A stretch of 64,000 bases of DNA, from contig OY294044.1 in assembly GCA_958510825.1 (NCBI GenBank), positions 84,800,895-84,864,894 of the forward strand. Direction: 5' to 3'. The notes beneath the pieces were generated by a model. The model did no database searches. It saw nothing but the letters and a program-made list of their open reading frames with translations, and was not told the origin of the DNA. Made by a program: the position numbers and the translations under genes. The stretch comes from Brachypterus glaber. Lineage: Eukaryota; Arthropoda; Insecta; Coleoptera; Kateretidae. How positions within the stretch are numbered: the stretch's first letter is position 1; the number at the start of each line of letters is the position of its first letter. Positions 34,794 through 45,374 of the stretch are shown here, piece after piece.

Positions 34794-34989
34794 TAAATGA
34801 TCCATAAATTTACTTGAATAATACGTAGAATATAACAATGTGTTAATAAAAATCAACTTTTTGTAGTTTTTGTTTTCTTTTTCAGTACTTACTTAATAGA
34901 TAAAACCGCCATCTTTACAAACGAAAACTAGCTTTTAACAATATGACCGTTATTACGTGGTAGAAGTCCGAAATTATATAGACTATTTC

Positions 34990-35789
34990 ACAAACAATAT
35001 ATAGGCCAATCAAAACGTTGCATCAGATCAAAATGAATCTGATAATTTTTTCACATATGCAATTATCACTTGGTAACTATGGAAACAAGAAACTGACATC
35101 TTAGTAAATGTTATATTTATGCAAAATGTGTTTTTAATTTGTAAAGCTTACCTTTAGTTTATTTATTTTTATTGATAAGCAATATAAATGCTTATTTTAT
35201 TACCAAAACATTCTAGACATAAACCCTTATTAATTTCAGATAATATATTATATTTTATGCACTTTCCATCTTAAAAGCTTTAAATCACTGATTCATAAAT
35301 TTTAATTTATTTAATGGAATCTTGGTATTAAAAACAGGCCACTAAAAACTAATTTAAACAATTATTAATTAAAAATATATTTGCAGTAAAGAATTACGGA
35401 AATAAAAACATCAAATGACTGCTCTGGTACCAGTACAGCGTTGCCAAAGTTTATTAGAAACCTATAGGAAATTGTTTTTTTTACGGGTGGAAACACTCGT
35501 TATTTTATTTCTTTTCAGCTGAAAACTAAACTTTTTAAACAAAAACAGCAATGATCTATTTTATTGGAATAATCTCAAGCATAAAATACTCTCAAGCAAA
35601 GTTTAGTTTTGGCAACATCGTGGATTTAAAAAGCGCGGCAAATTTGAGATTTAAATTTTTAATTATAGTTGTAAAGTAATATTGTTGTTTAGTTTTTAAA
35701 TATTTAGTTTAAATATGAAACAACATAAAACATTGTAAAATTATATACTTCCTTATTTTGTTTGTGAAATAGTCTTTCAAAATACCATT
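34990..35789. other. No gene; possible small MITE at 35,443-35,619
   Basis: GTTGCCAAAGTTTATTAG near 35,444 and TTTAGTTTTGGCAAC near 35,604 form short inverted ends around about 175 bp. Target duplications are unclear. A related GTTGCCAA motif pair occurs near 29,525-29,745. The rest is AT-rich without assignment. Confidence 0.4.
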
Positions 35790-35980
35790 CGTGCATGTTG
35801 AATTATACATAATTTTTTTTATTGTATATAAAAAAATATTTTGCTTAAGGAAATTGTTTTCGTGTATTTTTCGTGTTACAAAATTCCGAGACCGCAAGTC
35901 GAGGAATTTTGACGATTGCCAAGCAAAATATATTTTTAATACAGTAAAAAAATTATCGATAATTCAACATGCACTTATGA
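35790..35980. repeat. Foldback of about 190 bp
   Basis: GTGCATGTTGAATTATACAT, ATTGTATATAAAAAAATATT and TTGCTTAAGG pair with the inverse series ending ATAATTCAACATGCAC. The loop contains CAAAATTCCGAGACCGCAAG and its inverse TCGAGGAATTTTG. The frames read through it mirror each other and are not genes. Confidence 0.65.
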
Positions 35981-36049
35981 TAATACATTTTTTTGTACTT
36001 TTACCACATCTAATTAGTAAATCCTAGGATTAATCAAACTTCGTCCTTT

Positions 36050-36140
36050 AACTGTAACATATATATAATTTCGGACTTCTAAAACGTCATAACGGTCAAT
36101 CATAGGATTTTCCATTTAATATTGGTAAAAGCTAGTTTTT
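36050..36140. repeat. Uninterrupted end of the 32.9-kb foldback family
   Basis: ATATAATTTCGGACTTCTA, ACGTCATAACGGTCAATC and ATTTTCCATTTAATATTGGT match 32,925-33,540 but lack the MITE. It shows the pre-insertion state of that site. Confidence 0.75.
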
Positions 36141-36646
36141 GTTTGTAAAAAAGTTCTGTCCGATGACAGAGTTTTTTTTCCGTGTTATGTAATGGTTTTT
36201 TAATATTCGCTTTATGTTTTAGTAAACGTTGATAATTAAAAAAAAAATCTATGTGGATAAAATAATATTTACAATTGGTTTAATGAAACCGCTGCATTAA
36301 TAAGTTATGCCACCAAACTGTATGTTAATTTTATAAAGTGTTTACACAAAACACATAAATTCTAGGTTTAACACTAGTAATTCCATCAACATATGTTAAT
36401 GTACAAAAGGCACCTCAAATATCTCGGTTTAATTTTGTTTGTTTTACATTGGATCTACTGCACAATTCACTTTTATACGTGGTAACATTTAAAGACGACA
36501 CGGGAAAAAAGATTACAGCGCTATCTACAGCAATCTAAGCAAATATAACCCATAATAACAAAATTATGCAAGAACAAGAAGAAAAAGTGGCGCTTTTAGG
36601 TACAAAAATATATAGCTGCACTGTAACAGTACGGTCCGAAACTCAC

Positions 36647-36852
36647 CTCCTCTTAACTTTTAAATGAGAACAGTCTAATGGAAAAAGCAGCACTTGCACG
36701 CAGGCCAAATGCCCATTATGCATACTACCTTTTGTGTACCACCAGCTTATAGTGACTTCCGAACCACTGTTTCTAGACAGAGATACAATTTTTGCCCAAC
36801 AATTCTTTTTAGATAAACTGAACAAACTATTATTCCTGCCACTCACTTTAAT
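36647..36852 (-). CDS. Putative internal exon of an unidentified gene
   Basis: Not recognised. On the minus strand a 206-nt open segment is bounded by an acceptor-like TACTTGTCTTAG (just above 36,852) and a strong donor, AG followed by GTGAGT (36,646-36,641). It encodes about 68 residues with balanced composition, including CWAKIVSLSRNSGSEVTISW and GSMHNGHLACVQVLLFPLDC, unlike the lysine/phenylalanine-rich chance frames around it. The frame closes only three bases after the donor. No matching neighbour exon was found, so it may be an orphan exon, a captured exon or chance. Confidence 0.25.
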
Positions 36853-36859
36853 CTAAGAC

Positions 36860-38030
36860 AAGTACCCAAGTACCACAAGTAGCTTCAAAGTGTCTCTTAC
36901 TACGTATCCGTTGTCAAATTAAAGCTAGCTTGGCTATAACAGCTTTTTGTAAACGAGATTTGAAGTGGTTTTAGCGATAGCATTTGGTCAAATTAGAAGA
37001 GTCATTATATGGTTGCTACGAGGATTTCACTTAAGCTGGAATATCGATTTTAAAAACATTCTAAAGATAGATAACAGCTATATTCTGTATTTTCTTGTTG
37101 CCAACATAAAACGATAAAAATATCTAAATTTTTTATTACAAAATTTAGGAAATTTAATAATATACGTAATATTGTCATAAAGTTTACTCTGTTCTCTGTT
37201 CACGAAATATCTTTGTTAAATAAAATAACAATTTAATATTTATTGTGATAACATATGCACTTTGACACATAATTTAAGTGCGAATAAGATAATATTGTGA
37301 AAAGTGATGATGAAAACTTGTTATATTTCATGCGCCTCAAAAATAGTGAATATTAGTTAAAATAAATTGATGTTAATAAAGTTTTTTTTTATTTAATTTT
37401 CTTTATACACCGTTCGAAAATTTTCAAAAAATTTTATTTACAGGATATTATGTTTTTAACAATAGTTTCATAAGTTAAGATTTTGTTTTAGATTTTCATC
37501 TTTTTTTTTACTAAGGAAAGCAAACAAATGGCGAAGCTATTACATCATGGCCATCTATTAGCCGGCTCTATAGGCTGTAAGTAAGACAAGCTTCCTGTAT
37601 AAAATATACTATTTTATGCTACAGATTTCTGTAATGAATTAGGTTTGTTATTTACCGCCGCGGCGCGCCGGATGGATAACCATTTTGACAATAAGAGTGA
37701 GTGACTCTAGCAATAATGCCTAGCATTAAGCGGTTTTAAAATGTATTAAATTTTTATTATTTTTGATTGTTTTAAAATATTTTTAAAGTATATAAAAAAG
37801 AACACAAATAGCTGTGGTTTTATTTTGTACTATATATTTATTAAGTCGATTATGGCTATTACAGTAGATGTAAAGTGTTAAGAATTGCTTAATAAAAAAT
37901 CCTAAATACAGCAAATTAAATTACCGAAATAAAGCTAAACGCTGGTTTAAAATGCGAGATACAGCCAATGGAGCTCTTTACAACTAGAATTATGAAACAA
38001 AAGACGTCTACCCTATCTCCATCTCATTTG
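36860..38030. other. No gene recognised
   Basis: Contains an isolated GC-rich spot (CCGCCGCGGCGCGCCGG at about 37,657-37,673) and an ATGGCGAAGC start at 37,528 followed by a donor-like GTAAGTAAG, but no supported exon chain. The rest is AT-rich. Confidence 0.4.
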
Positions 38031-38031
38031 T

Positions 38032-38119
38032 GCTACACTTTCCAGCCAACCAAATAAATACTGTATTTGTTTTTCATACAACAAATACAGTATTTATTTG
38101 GTTGGCCGGAAAGTGTAGC
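38032..38119. repeat. 88-bp near-perfect hairpin
   Basis: Arms of about 39 bp (GCTACACTTTCCAGCCAACC, then AAATAAATACTGTATTTGTT) pair with one or two mismatches around an eight-base loop. The size and shape resemble a microRNA precursor but equally a tiny MITE. A diverged sister hairpin lies 100 bp downstream. Confidence 0.75.
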
Positions 38120-38220
38120 ACTGAGCGGCACAACGAACATAGCTAATGTGAATCTATAGAATAAGATAATTCTACTAAAATTTAGATGGCGCCAGTAATT
38201 TCTTTAATAAAAATAATATA

Positions 38221-38311
38221 GTTACACTTTTCGCCCGGCCAAGTAAATATTGTATTTGTTCAACAAAGAACAAATACAGAATTTGTTTGGTTGGGTGGAA
38301 GTAGGAGTGTA
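38221..38311. repeat. Diverged sister hairpin
   Basis: TACACTTTTCGCCCGGCCAA, AATATTGTATTTGTT and AACAAATACAGAATTTGTTT follow the same plan as 38,032-38,119, with several unpaired positions. The two are in direct orientation. Confidence 0.65.
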
Positions 38312-38554
38312 TGTATGTCTTCCATCCTTTTTGGGTAGAACTTTTGTCCGTGTCTAATCTAACAGGAGAAATCGCCATTTAAGCTGTAAAATCTAAGCGT
38401 GTTATTTGGGTAGAATCAAATTTAACAATTCAAGATAACACAGCAAAGAGAGCATACTTTCTGTATAGTCGGACACTATTCTTTATGTCACAAGGAGGGC
38501 AGCCATACTTTATAGTCGCCCACAATTCTCCATGCCTTATCGGATGAATGAAAA

Positions 38555-40090
38555 AGGACCACATATAATGGCCCCCGGTTAAATTTGGCGAAGTTTAGGT
38601 ATGTTGGTGTTCTTAACTGACTGATTAAAAGTCTTCTTGGGCACAAAACTCTAAGTCTTATAGTTTTCTTGCTAAACAAAAATGACATTTTGCGGATACA
38701 TCTTTTGATATAACTCCCGAACAAAACAAGATTTTTAGATGGAACTTGAACTGAGTTACTTAGAATAATAACAACTTTATTTTAGAAGTCAGTGGTCTCC
38801 ACGGGAACAAAGCTCTAAGTCTTATAGTTTTTGTGCTAGAGCTTAACAAAAATAGTTTTCAACGGATCTACCCTTTTATATAATTGCCTAACGAAACAAG
38901 ATATTTGGATAAAACTTAAACTGAGTTACTAAGAATAATAACCAAAATTTAATTTTAGAAGCCAGTAGCGTCCGAAAAAGGGGTTTATTTTAAAAAAATT
39001 CCGTTTTTACTTAATTTCTGAGACGCCACTGACTTTTATAAAGGTTAAATATTTTGTACAATTTGACATGATTTGATAAGTAGCGTCCTTACTTTATATT
39101 TTATTTAAAATGTTACCTTTTTGCCTATGGTACTTTTTAAACTGTAAGGACTTAGGTTTTTTAAATTCGTACAATTATATTACTTTAATTTAATTTATAT
39201 TATAGCAGGTCCCTTTTCTCAAACAAAATGATTAATAAAGAAACATTTTTAATAATTAATTATTTAGAGGGGTTTTGGCTAGCCAAACGAAATGGAAAAA
39301 ATAGGGTGGCATAATGAATGGATGGCCCCTTTTTTATTAAATAATTAAGTTTCTTTGTTTACCTTTTTGGTTGAAAAGGTTACCTGTGTCATTACAGTTT
39401 AAAAATTATGTAGGTAAAAGTGTAACTTTTTAAATGAAATATAAAGTAAGGACGCTACTTGCCAAATCATGTAAAGGATACGTATCCAAATCGCACAAAA
39501 TATTTAACCTTTAGAAAAGTCAGTGGCATCTCAGTAAAAATGGAAAAATTAAAAAATAAATGATTTTTCCATTTTTTTTGTCAGTTTAGGCTTATAACTT
39601 TTTGTGCAAAATAAAAAAAATAAACTGAAGAGTCATTCGTTTTTACGTTTTAGATTACCTATTACATCTAAAAAATTATCAAAAAAGTCATCACAGTTTA
39701 AGCAGACAAAAAGAGTAAATTTTTAAATAAAATATAACGTAGGAAAGCCACTGGTTAAATTATGTAAATTATAAGTACCCTCAATATATTGAACCCTTAG
39801 AAAAGTCAGTGGTCTCTCAAAAATTATGTAAAAAGGAAAAATTAAAAAAAAAATAGTTTTTTTATCGTACTCCACTGTCTTCTAGAAAGAAGCTGTTATT
39901 ATTCTAAGTAACACGGTTCAAGTTCCATCCAAAAATCTTGAATCGTTTAGCTGTTATATCAAAAGAACTATCCGCAAAATGCCATTTTTTTTAAGCTCTA
40001 GCACGAAAACTATAAGAGAGCTTTGTGCCCATGGAGACTTTTAATCAGTCAGTTCAGAACTCCAACATACTCAGCAAAAAGCGGGGGCTA
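38555..40090. mobile_element. 1.5-kb imperfect palindrome with internal direct repeats
   Basis: The left arm contains two roughly 175-bp direct copies of a segment with CTCTAAGTCTTATAGTTTT, then GAGTTACT(T)AAGAATAATAAC and AGTCAGTGG. The right arm has the inverted counterparts (TTATTCTAAGTAACACGG, AAAACTATAAGAGAGCTTTG, GACTTTTAATCAGTCAGTT). The outermost matches are GGCCCCCGG at 38,570 and GCGGGGGCTA at about 40,080. No coding frame; borders approximate. Confidence 0.7.
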
Positions 40091-40104
40091 TTTACCATAA
40101 GAAA

Positions 40105-40210
40105 TGTCTTCCACCGCGGGGACTTGAACTCAAGCTTTTGGCGTGAAGAATTAAGTATCAAACGCTTAAACCGCCACGGCCACCGCCTGACCTGGAAAAG
40201 AGCCTACTGG
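40105..40210 (-). mobile_element. tRNA-like head with class II (Leu/Ser) features, probable SINE
   Basis: The minus strand reads GGTCAGGCGGTGGCCGTGGC, then GGTTTAAGCGTTTGATACTT, and a B-box-like GAGTTCAAGTCCCCGCGG. An A box of the TGGCCGNGNGG type with GGTTTAAGCG is typical of leucine/serine tRNAs. The 5' acceptor strand does not pair with the 3' end, so it is a tRNA relic, not a working gene. It sits at the outer edge of the 38.6-40.1-kb palindrome. Confidence 0.6.
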
Positions 40211-40214
40211 AGTT

Positions 40215-42375
40215 AAATTGAGAAGAGTTAATTGAAATATAAATTCATAATTTTAGTTCTGTCTGTCGCTTCCAAGATATAAAGCAGTAAACAAAGTAAA
40301 AACTTAAAAAAAAATAAACAAAACTTTCTCAAATTTGATTTACAGATTTACGGATGCAACGTAGAATATTTTGTAAGAGCAACTACTTTCATTTTTGAAA
40401 GTCCTCTATATAAAACGGATTTTTTTTTTAATTTTCAATTTTTTCCATTTTTAGATGACACTAAAAAAATTGATTAAAAAAAAAAGCTAACAGATAAATT
40501 TTTTTCTAATATACATATTTTTAATACAAAACGATAGAAAATCATGCCACAATTTCAGTTTTTGTGGACAATTTTTTTTCATGATTTTGCCTTTCAGACG
40601 AACTGTGATTTTATTTCTTTTTATCTTGATTTTTTTTAATGATTCCATTTAAACGAGTAAGGTGGGAAAAAAAGTTATCAATAAATAAAAATTAAAAACT
40701 TTTGTATTCCTAAAAGATAAAAATCGAATATCGTTTTTTTCTTTGAAAAACACCGATATATATGTATAGTCAATATTGTTGTGTGTAACAAATTAGTCAT
40801 CAAAGGTTCCGATTTAGTAACCTTTATAAAAAATTCCCTCATAATTCGGCAAAATTATTCAGTAAGCCTATATTTCTGTGTTTATTTTCAACGTTGATGA
40901 ATCATAACTGAGTTTACGCCGACTACTGCAGATAAGACAGGTTTTTACGGAAAAAGACACGTGTCACGGATTTTTTCCGAAATAAGTGTACTTTTCTACA
41001 GCCCTGTAAAAAAAGTTAGGCAGGCAGTCCCAGAATAAAATACTGCTCATAAATAACAAAAGGTGTGGAGTGTAAAAAATTTAGATAAATTAAACAATTT
41101 GCTAGAAATTGATTGTTAAAAAAAAATTATAATTATAATCAACATAATGAATAACAGTAATTTATATTTTATATAAATGATGAATAGCAGTAATTTATAT
41201 AAAGTTGCTCACACTGTATTTTAGCTCTAAAAGCCAATTTCGAAGAAACGAAAAGTAAATTAGATAAACCAGACTTACAGCAATAGAAATTTCTTGTTCA
41301 AAGTTGCAACAAAGTTTTGTACTTATTTATATTGATAAAATTTGTCAATATAAAAGAACTCAACTTTGTCAAACTTGTGTGGCGGCTTTTAAAGGAGTGT
41401 TTTCTAAATTGATGAAAAAAAGGTTTTTGTTAAAAAATGCTAAAAAAGCATTATTTATTTTACAAAAAAATATATATAATAATTAAAACGAAGAAAACGC
41501 TTTACTCAATAAGAATAGGTACATATTTATATTTAATTGTTTAAAATAATAGTATATTGTTTTACGGACGACTCGAATCGGAGTCCGGAAACTACAGACG
41601 AGTAAAAAAAGCACTTTTCCTCTGAGTGAAACATAATATTTTTTCTTCAAGCATCGTATATATATTTTTTTAAATATTAATTTTTGAATTTAATTTATTC
41701 AGTAATAAAGTATGTTTTTTTTATTTAAATAGGCCAATAAAACCCTTTCGAAATAAACTTAGACCTTCCTCAACTCATATTAATTTTTTTTTTCGTAGGC
41801 TAAATCATACACTTTTCGCGATTTCAATGGTAACTTGTCTAATGTAGCATCTGCAATTTCGGAGAGATTTGTATGTGTATAAACCATATATTCTTCTTCA
41901 ATCAATTTTAATCAATTTCACACAAGGTTTTTGCACATAATCTCGAGTAAACAAACAGTTAACATAATAAACAAACAAGTTTGAAGTATGGCTGTCATCA
42001 AAGTCAAAGAGTGCTGCCGCCAGTGGTGGTTTTGCTAACTAACTTTTTTTTTTACAGTACAACAATGAACTCATTTTTTTACTGTAAAAAAATAGATCAG
42101 TTCTAACTAGTGTGTTCAGTTATAAAATATGAACATTTTAGTACACTTGGAGAAAAAATATATATTATAATATTATAATTATAATAATAGATGAGGGAAA
42201 AAGTGTATTTCATAAAAGACCGAATTAGAAACAAGGATCAAATTGTGGCTCACCTACTAAGTGAGGACGGGGGAAAAATTATTTAAATTGGTTCAATAAG
42301 GGGTTATTTTAAAGTGCAGCTGGACAAAAAATTTGCAGTGGGAGATTCAAATGTGCAGTATTTTTTTTAAGGTTG
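40215..42375. other. No gene recognised
   Basis: 2.1 kb of AT-rich sequence. The frame at 41,304-41,486 is lysine-rich with no domain. No repeat boundary was resolved. Confidence 0.45.
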
Positions 42376-42379
42376 TAGG

Positions 42380-42552
42380 TAGGTAGGTACATCCCGGTAT
42401 TTATATATAGTTTAAAGCAGTAAGTAATAGCAATTTTAAAGACACCACTACACATCCATGCCCCAGGCGGGATTCGAACCCGCGATCTCGGCATTACAAA
42501 GCACAAAAAGTCCAAACCTGTTCCTCCTTACTCTACCGAGGTCGACAGTATA
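42380..42552 (-). mobile_element. tRNA-like SINE or pseudo-tRNA
   Basis: On the minus strand from about 42,550, GACCTCGGTAGAGTAAGGAG (A-box-like) is followed 60 bases later by a perfect B box with paired T-arm stem, CGCGGGTTCGAATCCCGC. The expected acceptor stem does not form. The downstream body is short and ends near a GTAGGTAGGTAG-type simple repeat at 42,376-42,388. Best explained as a SINE head. A functional tRNA is unlikely. Confidence 0.6.
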
Positions 42553-42559
42553 GAATAGT

Positions 42560-43330
42560 ATTATATGGTAGTTTCGAATTTCACAAAATCGCCAAAAAAC
42601 GTCCCAGACAAAACACTCTTGGATACAAATGAAAAAATAAGAAACTGTCCATACGTCTGTCCGTTTGTCCGTCTGTTCGTCTGTTCGTCTGTTCCTCTGT
42701 CCGTCTGTCCGTCTGTCCGTCTGTCCGTCTGTCCGTCTGTCCGTCTGTCCGTCTGTCCGTCTGTCCGTCTGTCCGTCTGTCCGTCTGTCCGTCTGTCCGT
42801 CTGTCCGTCTGTCCGTCTGTCCGTCTGTCCGTCTGTCCGTCTGTCCGTCTGTCCGTCTGTCCGTCTGTCCGTCTGTCCGTCTGTCCGTCTGTCCGTCTGT
42901 CCGTCTGTCCGTCTGTCCGTCTGTCCGTCTGTCCGTCTGTCCGTCTGTCCGTCTGTCCGTCTGTCCGTCTGTCCGTCTGTCCGTCTGTCCGTCTGTCCGT
43001 CTGTCCGTCTGTCCGTCTGTCCGTCTGTCCGTCTGTCCGTCTGTCCGTCTGTCCGTCTGTCCGTCTGTCCGTCTGTCCGTCTGTCCGTCTGTCCGTCTGT
43101 CCGTCTGTCCGTCTGTCCGTCTGTCCGTCTGTCCGTCTGTCCGTCTGTCCGTCTGTCCGTCTGTCCGTCTGTCCGTCTGTCCGTCTGTCCGTCTGTCCGT
43201 CTGTCCGTCTGTCCGTTTTTTTGTGGACGCGATAACTCAGGAACGAACAATCCGATCGGCTCGAAATTTTCAGGAAAATTACTTTTGTCATAGGACTATA
43301 ATAATTAGGTATAATAACTATAATTACAGT
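42560..43330. mobile_element. Repeat element carrying an expanded octamer array
   Basis: The left flank (CAAAATCGCCAAAAAACGTC) leads into degenerate GTCTGTCCGTTTGTCC copies. The right flank GTGGACGCGATAACTCAGGA continues into GAAATTTTCAGGAAAATTAC. The same GTCTGTC start plus ATAACTCA(A)GAA plus TTCAGGAAAA order is seen at 9598-9720 and, weaker, 44,048-44,110, so the array is part of a dispersed element. Confidence 0.65.
42701..43216. repeat. Perfect (CCGTCTGT)n satellite, about 64 units
   Basis: A 516-bp uninterrupted octanucleotide array with no variant unit that I could see, preceded by about 50 bp of degenerate units with TTCG and TTTG variants. Because 8 is not a multiple of 3, translation gives an eight-residue period in every frame (SVCPSVRL on the plus strand, TDGQTDRR on the minus). 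The 226-242-residue frames here are therefore artefacts of the repeat. Confidence 0.97.
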
Positions 43331-45203
43331 GAAAAAATAGTTTAATAAGGACCAACTATTTTTCTGGTTTCTGAGACCAGAAATCTGATAAGGGAAACAA
43401 TAAAAATAGTTATGGTTACCAGAAACAAAACTTAGATTTTAAGGATGTGGTATTACCGAAGGGTATATGACTGGGAAATTTTTGTACACCTACTGCAGAA
43501 AATGCACTGTACTGTACGATATTTTTACAAAAAATGCACGTACGGCACGATATTTTTAATGCAGAATAATGAAAAGTAATGCACGCATTCTTGCAGACAA
43601 ATAAAAATTTTTGATGACTAAAAAAAGGTCCTCAGCTCAAAAAAAAATTCCCCGACAAAATTTTTGAAATTTTTGATGACAAAAGAAAAAAAATAAAAAA
43701 TAATCCTCACCTCCAAAAAAATCTTTGTCCCTGACTGTTTTTACTGCACAATAATGCACAATAATTCAGAATAATGTACGTAATTTACAGATAATGCAGA
43801 TAATGCAGATAATGCCTATTTTATGTTTTATATTCTCCCTTGCTAATTTGATGCAAGTAATGTAGGTACTGCAAGGGTCTGCATTATTAATGCAGATAAT
43901 TTTGTACATCGAATGCAGGGCTCATTGATAGACCCCTCTGGTATTACCACAGTGTGGTAAGAACAAAAATCATTTTTTTTTTTGGTCTAAATAATCTTAT
44001 TTTTTTCTGAAACGTCGAGGAGAATCAAAATAAGCAACAAAAAAATATGGCTGTCTATCTGTTGGTCTGTCTGACGGTATCTACGATAACTTAAGAATAC
44101 TTTGAGCTAGAGTCTTAAGATTCGTTATGCAGATGTATTTTTATATGATCTTGCACAATTTCGTATTTGAGAAAAATCGGTTATGGGGGGGGAAAGGGGG
44201 GTTAAATTTTTCTTTTGCCCTTAAATTTTTTATTATTCACAATAGGACAAAAATTTAAAAACTACCTAAATGATAATTAAAAATAACTTGAAAAATGGTA
44301 TTACCATTTTTGTCGAGGGGGCTGTCCCTCAAAATGTAAAAAATGTTTATGGGCATAAACAATAGAAGAATAATAATTTAAAAACCACCTAAAAGGTCAA
44401 AAAGTACCAACAAAATTATTATAATATTTTTCCATGACGGGATGAGGAAGCGGGCCTATAAAAAATTATTTGCAGTGATATCCATAGAAAATAAATTAAC
44501 AAACATTATTAATCATATTAATCAACAATTTTTTTTATGAAAAAGTACTTTCGCTCTGCTATTGATCTGGTTAACCCAACTAGATATTTTTTTTCAGTGT
44601 ATTTTCCGAGATATAGCAATTTAAAAATATTGCTACCCTTCCAGAAAGGGTGCACGTTATAGCTTTTATTTATTATTATATGAATTATATGCATGGAGGG
44701 TTAAGAATTAAATAAGCCTTTGAAATTTAATAATCTTGTTATACCATATAATCCTGTAAATTAAATTTCTTATCAGGATAAAAAAGACTGTATTTTCCCT
44801 TTTGGGTATTTATTTATTTTTGCACAAAAATAATTTTTACTTGGTTTAATGGAACTTTTTTTATTTGCATTTACATTAGAATTTCAAATAAAGGAAAATA
44901 TGTTAGTTTGGAAAGTTAAGGTTTTCTCTAAAAAATCCTAAAAAAATGTTGTGAAGCGTAAAATATGGAGCGAAGTTTTAATATTTTTCATACCAACGTA
45001 AATTAATTTCTTGTGTTGAGAAAAAACATGACAAATACCTAAGACAGAAGTTATTAGATTTTTTACTCAAATTTAAATTACTTTCAGCTTTAAATTTGTT
45101 TTTAATTTATTTACACAGGGGAAAAGCGGCATTGTAAACTTGACCTTGTATCGGCGAAGTGATTGGAGTTTTTTACGCACCCTGTTATGTGGCGGACTGC
45201 ATT
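43331..45203. other. No gene; low-complexity and related repeat remnants
   Basis: 43,490-43,930 is rich in AATGCA, GCAGATAAT and AATGCACG variants (for example three GCAGATAAT units near 43,796), a degenerate low-complexity array. 44,048-44,430 begins GCTGTCTATCTGTTGGTCTG and resembles the octamer-bearing family. The rest is AT-rich. Confidence 0.5.
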
Positions 45204-45235
45204 AAGGGGCTGTCATATATTACGTAATGCGGCTA
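45204..45235. repeat. Single end of the GGGGCTGTCC MITE
   Basis: TTAAGGGGCTGTCATATATT followed by ACGTAATGCGG matches the terminus of the MITE at 26,093 with one base missing. No opposite end is present, so it is a truncated remnant. Confidence 0.6.
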
Positions 45236-45374
45236 GAGGTTTATTACTACAATATTTCCATTAAAGGTATATATTTTTTAAACCTTACCGCTTGTAAACA
45301 ATCTTTAAGTTAGTTTGGAAACGCAAGATGCGCGTGCGTCGTAAGCCAATTTGCAAGGTCCAGTTTACACAAAC

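Larger units (their letters stand above)
32922..34985. mobile_element. 2.1-kb foldback element carrying two MITEs
   Basis: The left arm (CTATATAGTTTCGGACTTCT, then ACGTCATAACGGTCA, AAAGCTAG, TTAGTACATGATAAACTTCC, to about 33,760) is mirrored by the right arm (34,432-34,985). Copy 2 of the ACTTTACACGGAGCAA MITE interrupts the left arm, and a TA-flanked MITE interrupts the right. Net arm length is about 250-280 bp. A third end of the same family at 36,050-36,140 is uninterrupted. The centre, 33,760-34,430, holds an unrecognised minus-strand frame. No transposase was seen. Confidence 0.75.

Noticed and set aside
34165..34990. Splice join of an upstream ATGGCGGTTTTATCTATTAA-GTAAGT start to the 34.4-kb minus frame
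   Set aside because: The donor and the only nearby acceptor give the wrong reading phase.
37528..37600. Start codon plus GTAAGTAAG donor suggesting a first exon
   Set aside because: The short peptide has no recognisable family and no following exon could be found. Chance is likely.
42460..42552. Candidate tRNA gene on the minus strand
   Set aside because: The T arm is perfect, but no acceptor stem or sensible anticodon arm could be formed.
42640..43216. CRISPR-like array
   Set aside because: The repeats are contiguous octamers without spacers, and the genome is eukaryotic.
42561..43345. Four overlapping frames of 226-242 residues on both strands
   Set aside because: They are produced by the octanucleotide repeat, whose eight-residue period stays open in every frame. 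No unique coding sequence.
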